Shown one piece after another: positions 57,052 through 64,000 of a stretch of 64,000 nucleotides of DNA (its first letter is position 1; the number at the start of each line of letters is the position of its first letter). The notes under the pieces were generated by a model, which was not told the DNA's origin, ran no database searches, and saw nothing but the letters and a program-made list of their open reading frames with translations. Source of the stretch: Madurella fahalii (lineage: Eukaryota > Ascomycota > Sordariomycetes > Sordariales); the NCBI GenBank assembly GCA_029876055.1, contig CM056874.1:8990001-9054000 (forward strand), written 5' to 3'. The translations under genes and the position numbers were made by a program.

Positions 57052-57847
57052 TCATTTCAAGTCGGGAAACGTCCTGAGATAATGGCTCGGGCACTCGTAC
57101 CCGTAGGGGTTCTTGGTCAGGTACAGCTGGTGGTAGTCTTCGGCGTCCCACCACTGCTTGGCGGGCAGGATCTCGGTCACGATGCGGCCCTTCCACCACT
57201 GCTCGTTGGCCTTGCGCGTCACCTCCCTCGCCACCGCCTCCTGCTCGGGCGAGTGGTAGAAGATGCCGCTGCGGTACTGCGAGCCGCGGTCCGGGCCCTG
57301 CTGGTTGGGCGTGGTCGGGTCGTGCATGCGGTAGAAGAACTCGACGAGCTGCGCGTAGCTGAGCCGCGCCGGGTCGTAGATCAGCAACGTGGCTTCGGCG
57401 TCTGTCGGTACGTACACGCCAACACGGCATTGATCTCGTGTTAATAAGGGCTCGTGGGTTTTGAACCGGAAGACGGACGAGGGGAACGGTTGAGGAGAGA
57501 ATGGGGGAGAACAAAAAAAAAAAAAAAAAAAGGAAGAAAAGAAAACGGGGGGAGGGGGAGAACGCACGCCCTGTATTCCCGCTGCATACCGCCTTGTACG
57601 AGGGATCCGCCGTGTCCCCGCCTATGTAGCCCACCCGCGCATCGTACAGGCCCTTGTCGGCGAAGTGCTTCCGGTAGAGGTGCTCGACGCCCCAGAAGCA
57701 GCCCGCCGCGACCGTGGCTCGTTCGGCGCCTTCCGGGATGCTGACCGGGCCGGGCGCGGTCGATGTGCCCGAGGGGGAGATGCCCATCTTGGTGGACTGT
57801 GTGAAAGGGCGGATCAGGCGGCTGAGGAAGGATGGGAAAGAGGCCAT
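57052..57847 (-). CDS. msrA: Peptide methionine sulfoxide reductase A
   Basis: Exon 1 is 57847-57568 and exon 2 is 57401-57052 (intron 166 bp, GTGCGT...GACAG, with a T-rich tract), giving 209 residues. The catalytic Cys50 lies in VAAGCFWGVEHLYRKHF. Next come ARVGYIGGDTADPSYKAVCS and, across the splice junction, GNTGHAEATLLIYDPARLSY, where the junction restores the conserved GHAE. QLVEFFYRMHDPTTPNQQG, DRGSQYRSGIFYHSPEQE and AEDYHQLYL complete the family. MsrA reduces the S-epimer of methionine sulfoxide with thioredoxin. Residues 1-20 (MASFPSFLSRLIRPFTQSTK) look like a mitochondrial presequence, and Met21 could start a cytosolic form, so dual localisation is possible. Confidence 0.95.
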
Positions 57848-58771
57848 GCGCGGTGTCCGAGGGAGTTGGCTGGAGGTAAAAGAATCGAGAGTACTCGCGA
57901 CGATGGCGACGGAAATGGCGGGGAAGCGTACGATCAGTTGAGAGCTATGGTGGGGAGAAGTGGACTTCTAGTTGTCTGGGGCAATTGCGACAGCTCGGAG
58001 CGGATTGCGTGCGCCGGAGTTGGTGTTCGCTGAACTGATAATCCAGGCGATAGGAAGAGGCATATGTAGTTGAGAAAATATCAGTCAAGTTCTGAATGCA
58101 GCAATCCGGATTTCTAAAGTACTGTCAAGTGTCACAGATTGTGGCGTCTGCAATGCAGCACCCCAGGTGTGAATGACAAACGCCGAGAAAGATTCCAAAT
58201 TGTGGGGGCGGGGAATGGAATCACTCAGAACTGAAACCAAGCGGGTTAGGGTTACCGATCGAGTATCACCAAAACCGCCTATCCTATTGAACTAGGGAGG
58301 TATGCTTCCGGATCTATAGAGGGCAATGCCAGGATACGTAGATTTGGTCAACAACAAGCTGCAGATTTGCGCGTGCGAATTGTTGCTCTCATTAGATCCC
58401 GGAGTAATTAACTTATAAGTCTCCAATTCAACTCGCAGAATTAGCAAGGGACATAACTTCGGTAAGTAGCAACGTGCAGGCCAATAACTTGGATAGTCCG
58501 CTCTGGATAATCTTCTTTGAATTTATGCCAGAGCCGGTTGTGCTGAGCGCATTTGATGAACTAGCAATTTCCAGTGTATGTTTCCTAAGGTACCTTCGTA
58601 GTTACATCAACTCGTGTATAGAAGCAGCCCAGCCAAACAAAGATTCCGAATCCACCCCAACGCCATGATGCCGGCCGTGAACCACTGACTAGATGATTGT
58701 AAAATTCCGTGCAAAGAAAAACACAGCCAAAAATATAATAGTAGCAAACCAAAGAAAAAATAATAATTTAA
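57848..58771. other. Intergenic region
   Basis: This is MsrA upstream DNA (left) and the AAA ATPase 3' end (right). A GGGTTAGGGTTA element stands at 58243-58254. The right part is AT-rich. No gene is seen. Confidence 0.5.
58243..58254 (+). promoter_or_regulatory. Second interstitial telomere-type dimer
   Basis: It has the form GGGTTAGGGTTA and lies about 400 bases upstream of the MsrA start. Together with 55358-55369 it brackets the GHITM-MsrA convergent pair. Confidence 0.45.
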
Positions 58772-60972
58772 TCAAAGGAACATGTTCCGGGTATCGGCAT
58801 CCTTCTTGCTTGACCCCGGCGCGGTATAGTCGATGCCGCTCAGGCTGGTCAGGTCGCTCTCGAACATGGCCTGGATCTTTGTGATTTGCAGCAGCTGCTT
58901 CAGATCCAACTTGACCCCGTCGAACGATGCGAGGCTCTCGGCCGCCTTGATGGCGTTCTTGATCTGCCGCCCGTTCAGGTCGGCCTCGGCCAGCGTGTAC
59001 AAGCCCTTGTCGTCAATGTCGACGCCGCCGGGCACCATGCGGCAGAAGTTTCGCCAGATCTGGCGGCGCGACTCGATGCTTAGGTCCGTGTAGCGGATGG
59101 GGATGTGGATGCGCGACTTGAAGGCGTCGTCGAACGTGTTGACGCGGTTGGTCGTCAGGAAGAGGATGCCGCTGTAGTACTCGAGCACGCGGAGGAACAC
59201 GCTGACCATGGCGTTGCGGTGCAGGTCGTGCAGCGAGCGCCGCTCGAGGAAGACGTCGGCCTCGTCGATGAGCAATACGGCGCGCCACGTTGCCGTCATG
59301 TCCATGATGCGGGTGAGGTTGCGGTCGAGGTCCGCGCTGCTGGTTCCGACTGGGGAGAGAGTAATATGTCAGCTGAGAATGCTCGAAGACATCACACGTC
59401 AGATAAGGACTTACGGTCACCAGACGACACCATGTAAAGCGGCCGCTTCACAAACTCGGCCACGCACTCGGCCGTCAACGTCTTGCCCACACCGGGCGGC
59501 CCGTGCAGCACGCAGACAAGCCCCTGACCCTTGCCCTTGACAATGTCGTCAAAGGACTCGCGCTTCTGCGAGTGCGACGAGACGAGTGCTTGCACCGTCT
59601 TCTTGACGGACGGGTCGAGCACCAGGTCGTCGAAGCAGCGCGTGTTCCATTCGATTTCGGCAAACTCGTCGGCGAAGAACTCGAGGAAGCGCTTCGCAGT
59701 GAACGAATAGCCGCGGACCGTGGCATTGGTGAGCATGGCATCCTCGTCCGAGAGCTTGTCGAACTTGGGCGGCTCGTTGGAGCGCGCGAACGTCATGTTG
59801 GCCATGGCCTTCCGCCGGTTCCGCTCCTTCTTGCCCGTCTCGTCGGTGGTGGTGACGATGAACGAGTCGTTGGGCTCCAGTCTGTGGAACGTCTTGCAGT
59901 CGATCATGACACGGCCCGTGACGTTGAACCGCGCGTACCCATCTGGCGTCCTCTTCAGGGCGATGCCGTCGTACTGGAGAAAGTGCTGTCCGATGTAGCT
60001 CTCGAACTTCCTGCCTCGCGCAAGCAGCTCCTCGCGGACCTCCTTAGCATCATCCAGTAGGTCGATGGGCATTGCACTGAGCTCGCTCAGCTCGCGCACC
60101 CCTTGGAACTTGCTGATAGACAGCTCCAGGCGCCGGGTGCCGAGCCGATCGCCGTCAAAGTCGACAAAGTCGGCCCTGAGAGACAAACCTGGAGACAGCT
60201 CGCAGGTGTCGTACCACGTGTCATTAACGCGCAAGGCTCGGTTTTGGCCAAGCAGCTTGCAGTAGACGATGGTCTTGGGGGGGAACAGGGTCCAGAGCCT
60301 GTCATAGCTTATGGCCTTGTGATCATTGTTGAGACACCTCTCATAGGCTGCAATGTCCAGCTCAAAGTGCGTCTTGATCCAGTTAATAAGAAGCTTGAGG
60401 TGCTCCAGCGATTCTGGGTCCTCAGCGAAGCGCTTGAGGCCCTCGGTCTCCAGCTGGTTCCGGTAATGGAACAATGAGTGGTAGGGAGACCGGATTTGGA
60501 CATCATCCACGTTGATGGGGTCCCCAGGATAATTGCCGATGACGTCGGCGAGAAGTTGCCTGAGCGGCTGGGGGTTGACGTAGAGGCTGGTAGTCTCGAG
60601 CTCATCCTCCGAGTCGTAATGCCTAATCAGACAAAACGCAAACAGGCGCCACCAGTCCTTCTGCTTCGGTTTTTCGACCTCGGCCTTGCGCTCCGTAAAG
60701 TAACTCTCGTCCTTGTCGTCGTACCGCCGGTCGAGATGCTTGATCTCGCACTTCATAGTCTGGTCCTCTGGATTCTCCTGGTCGCTCTCGTTCTGGCCCT
60801 CTTCCTCGGTCTTGCTCTTGCTCTCCTCGGGCGCTGCGTCTGGCTGTGATTCGCCATTGACGGGCTTCGAATCCGCCTTGCCGACGGCGTTGCCGTTGAC
60901 GGCCAAGACCTCCATCTTGTCGCGAGCTTCGTCCACAGCTGGAGGCGTCTCGCAGAGGACACCGGGCGCCAT
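58772..60972 (-). CDS. AAA+ ATPase with N-terminal DUF7025-type domain
   Basis: Exon 1 is 60972-59415 and exon 2 is 59349-58772 (intron 65 bp), giving 711 residues. The start is the first ATG (MAPGVLCETPP). After an acidic disordered N-terminus comes a domain typical of fungal AAA proteins: LWTLFPPKTIVYCKLLGQNR, then YIGQHFLQYDGIAL and NVTGRVMIDCKTFHRLEPND. The ATPase core has Walker A (HGPPGVGKTLTAECVAEF), Walker B (RAVLLIDEADVFLERR), sensor 1 (GILFLTTNRVNTFD) and an arginine-finger region (AFKSRIHIPIRYTDL). An AAA lid follows (LNGRQIKNAIKAAESLA). The intron lies between Walker A and B (SSGD|LGTSSADLD). These proteins are numerous in filamentous fungi and their substrates are mostly unknown. 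The frame is clean. Confidence 0.93.
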
Positions 60973-61908
60973 GATGGATGATTGGGGCAATGCTGACCTG
61001 GCTTTAGCCTGAGAGCCAGGTGGTGAATGGGAGTTGGTGTGGGGGAGTTCAGCCCGAAAGTTTATACGAAAAACACTTGAAGAGGAAGAAGTAGTGTTGG
61101 CATGTGAGGGGAGAGAAGAAGAAGTATTTTATGTTTGGACTGGCAGATGGTTTGGTCGGAGGATGCAGACGCAAGGGGATAGTGTTAGGCTGCGCAGGCT
61201 GCCAACGCATCTCTCCTCACACCGCACCTTTCTCCCTCCCCCAATGGTGAACAGCTGGGGAAGCGCCGCATGCTCGGACCAGGCAGCAAAGAGGCAACAG
61301 TGAACCGCCTGGCCCGCGAGATACTGGACAACGGCCGGATGTGGGGACGTCTTGATGTGACTCTTCGCCGTCCTCGATTTCTTGTACCACTTATTACCAC
61401 CCCGGTTAGGTTAGGCAGAACCGCCGGCAGAGCGCCAAGCACAGCCGCCTTCGGGGACCCCACAACAACCGATCAGGCATGGCCTGCGGGAGGCAGCCAG
61501 CTGACGAATGTGGTGCTCTGGTCGGCCGCGGCCCGCATCCTTCTCTCCGCTGCCGCTCATTCGGCATTGACACTCCCGCATTGCGAGTCCGGGCCTTACA
61601 CAGCAAATGCGATGAGGGCCGCCTAGGCGCGGGAACACAACATCCTAATCCCAGCCGATGGGCCTGGTTTGTGCATCCTGTCAGATCACCTTTCCGATGG
61701 CGGCTCAACCTGCCAGCAGCGGACAGACAGCGCAGGCTGATTCTGCAGGCAGCTTCGTTATCTCGCTCTCCATCGTCTGCGCAGCCGACGAGAGAAATCT
61801 GGCCGTGCTTATCGAGTGATCTGCACCGCACGACCCCAGCCTAATTTAGCCCGGGAGTCAGTGAGGCAACCGTGATGGGACTGCAGTCTCCTTCGGAAAG
61901 TTGAAAGT
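60973..61908. other. Intergenic region
   Basis: This is upstream of the AAA gene and downstream of the second NUDIX gene. No gene is seen. Confidence 0.5.
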
Positions 61909-63222
61909 CTACAATTTGGCATCTCGACTCTGCGCCTCTTTTTCCCGCTCCCTCTCCTCCCGCAACACCTCTTCTCGCCATCGTACCTCGACATTCCTCG
62001 GACCTTCTTTCCGGAAATGCACCAGCACAACACGGTCCCAGTCACCACCTCTCGCTGATCCTTTCAATTCCAGCCCAGGTTTGTCCAACCCAAGCACAAG
62101 CCGGCCGTCGCCGCGCTGCAAAGACAGCATCGTAGGACTTATGACCTTCTCTGACCAGGGGATGTCATGTTCCCGGCGCCGCTTTCCCTTCTCCCTATCC
62201 TGCCTTGAAGTCGGCACCTTGTTAAGGAATGCTACCAGCGCGTCTCTCTGGGATTGGTAGTCCTCCGACGGTGATGCTGATGCGGACGGTCGTAGGAACT
62301 CGGAGACGAGATGCAGCAGGTAGTATTGCGGCGGGAAGAGGATGATGTCGCCTTTATTTGCCCGCGCGAGCCAGACGCTCGCGTCTTCGAAAGCGGCCGC
62401 TGTATGTTCTAATCCTCCGTCGTGGGTGGGCGTTGGGATGATGGTTTCCTGATGGAGCAGGTCCGGGTCGGGGACGGCCTTGAGTGCCTGGCCCGAGAGC
62501 GGTAGTATATAGAGGTACATTTGCGTGGTAAAGCGTTTGCCCACGCCCGGCGGCGTGATCCAGCGGGTGAAGGGGATGAGGTTGTCTTGGGCACAATAGT
62601 TAGTGTTGGGTTGTCTGCGAGCTCGTAAAATCAAAAATCAAAGTATAGTAATCCCGGACTGGACTGGGGGTTTTGAAAACAACAAGCAAAAGAAACTAGA
62701 AAACAAACATACCAACATCGGGTTCACCGCCCACGCTCTTCAACCAATCTGGGAACCGAACCCGGCCGGCATGCACCTCCCTCCTTCCCGCCTCACGCGC
62801 TTCATCCGGAACATGCAAAAGCCCCTGTTTCCGGCTCTGGCCCGCCTTCTTCGCAAGCAAGATGCCGCTCTCCTCAAACGTCTCACGCACCGCCGCCAGC
62901 CGGTACGCCGGGCCGTCCTCGTGCATCGCCGGGCCGTCTGCAGCGGGGAGCTCGCCATCGTGGAACGAGGACAAGTTCCCCCCGGGGAAAACGTGTGCCG
63001 ACGCGAACGAACTCGACGTCTGCACCCGGCGAAGCAGGAGGACCTGGTTGGTGGGGGATAGCAAGATGATACTGAGAATCGATGAATACTTGTGTTCTTG
63101 AGCGATTTAACGGGAGCAGGGCCGTACCTTGAACTAGGACGTATCACCGGAGGCGGTTTATTCTCTTCCTTCTTCTTTACTCCGGCCGCATCAACCCGTT
63201 GACCCTGTCTTTGAGCTGGCAT
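61909..63222 (-). CDS. NUDIX hydrolase, NUDT19-like fungal type
   Basis: The gene has three exons: 63222-63128, 63071-62713 and 62585-61909, giving 376 residues. Introns are 56 and 127 bp. Exon 2 joins as PSSSIILLSPTNQVLLLRRV, SFASAHVFPGGNL, then AYRLAAVRETFEESGILLAK, a Nudix box with the REx2EE core but a less regular start, as in the NUDT19 group. Exon 3 joins as EPDVDNLIPFTRWITPPGVG with KRFTTQMYLYILPL, the second half of that fold. The C-terminus is basic and helical (EVRWREEVLREEREREKE). NUDT19 relatives hydrolyse acyl-CoA or similar diphosphates. An in-frame extension up to 63453 reads RGRRFFSIMPAQ and might be a mitochondrial presequence if translation starts upstream. Confidence 0.88.
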
Positions 63223-64000
63223 GATTGAGAAGAATCGCCTGCCTCGGCTCCTCGTTTCGCGGGTTACGGCCCTGATAATCGAAAACCCCGAGCTCTGGTT
63301 GATTACCACGGATGTTGTTGATGCTGACGGCGAGGCGAGGCGCGATTGGAGTTGACCTCGACAGTAGCAAATCCTCACGCTGAGTAATCGGACGGGCTGG
63401 AACGTTGACTTGAAGGGGATGCACCTAGCTTGACTAGGTTTCAGAGGGCTCATTGGAAATAGACAATTTCTGGGGCGGCTCCCCTCACGCGTTCAGCCGA
63501 GATGTTTAAGGGGTTTTGACGAGTGTGTGAGTGGTTGGGACAGCCGGACCTTGGCACCAGAGAGCTGGACCGAGGCTTGAGCAACACACCCCGACACCCT
63601 GCCCCCGCTTCGCCCCACTACTCCACCACGCCGAATCCGGGGAACTGGGCGTCTGGGACAGATTGGACAGACCTGCAACAGGTTGAACATATGCGGAGCA
63701 TCATGACAAGGGTGGAAGAGAGCTAGAAACAAATTAAACCTCCGTATGTGTTCGGATTCGATCCTAGTCATCATTTGCACAGGTATAAGTAGATAAACCC
63801 ACAGCACTCGCCGTAAAGAGAATGGCCGTCGACTCAGTTCCAGAGGCTCCAACATAAACCGACCCACCGCGCCACCTGACCCAATTCCTCCTCGCGCGCT
63901 GATCAGAACCGCTTCCGCTCCCTGCCGTTTAAATTGACCCTCCATAGACAGCAGATACTCTTGCTTTCGCACCACTTCTTAACATCCCCGGGCGACACCT
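63223..64000. other. Right-edge region
   Basis: A minus-strand open frame (63493-63975) shows no known motif; the next gene may begin beyond the window. Nothing is called. Confidence 0.4.

Overview
The window is fungal nuclear DNA from a filamentous ascomycete. Genes are dense but interrupted by short GT-AG introns of about 50-170 bp. Proteins include HET-domain, Zn2Cys6, AA9 and GH27 families, and there are old gene copies carrying TGG-to-TAG and CAG-to-TAG stops, the kind of change made by repeat-induced point mutation (RIP). The protein set looks like Sordariomycetes, most likely Sordariales/Chaetomiaceae. That placement is inference from family resemblance, since the window has no rRNA or other marker.

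Layout. 0-5 kb holds the end of a methyltransferase gene and a decayed NLR-type gene (alpha/beta-hydrolase N-terminus), then about 3 kb without genes. 5-9 kb has a coiled-coil protein and a frameshifted hypothetical gene. 10.8-18 kb has an AA9 lytic polysaccharide monooxygenase with CBM1, a convergent DUF4360 protein, a HET protein and a berberine-bridge (AA7-type) flavin oxidase. 20-24 kb has a velvet-like protein, a GST and a truncated HET protein. 26-30 kb has a GH27 alpha-galactosidase and a P450 pseudogene. 30-34 kb has a disordered protein and a broken hypothetical gene. 35.5-39.5 kb has a divergent pair: a small secreted Cys/His protein and a ZIP metal transporter. 41-46 kb has a Zn2Cys6 factor and a NUDIX hydrolase. 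47-49 kb has a broken kinase-like gene and one copy of a dispersed repeat (the other copy is at 40.5-41.1 kb). 49.8-63.2 kb is an intact housekeeping-like block: a cNMP-binding/F-box/LRR protein, a mitochondrial BI-1/GHITM protein, MsrA, an AAA ATPase and a second NUDIX protein.

The most interesting object is the 35.5-39.5 kb pair. The secreted protein and the ectodomain of the ZIP transporter are built from the same 10-residue module (C, eight residues, C, rich in His). In the secreted protein and in four transporter modules a phase-2 intron interrupts the module at exactly the same codon. The shared divergent promoter has three CAAGGT cores, the sequence bound by Zap1/ZafA-type zinc regulators in other fungi. 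This suggests an exon-duplicated zinc capture module working with its transporter, analogous to but apparently different from the known Pra1/Aspf2 zincophore-ZIP pairs.

A second theme is decay. Several accessory genes (methyltransferase, NLR, HET, P450, kinase-like, two hypotheticals) carry single-base frameshifts, mostly in short C or G runs, and some have RIP-type stops. Long neighbouring genes are clean. I cannot tell natural decay from local assembly error without reads. Intron positions, splice sites and frames were worked out by hand; tRNAs and weak homologies may have been missed.
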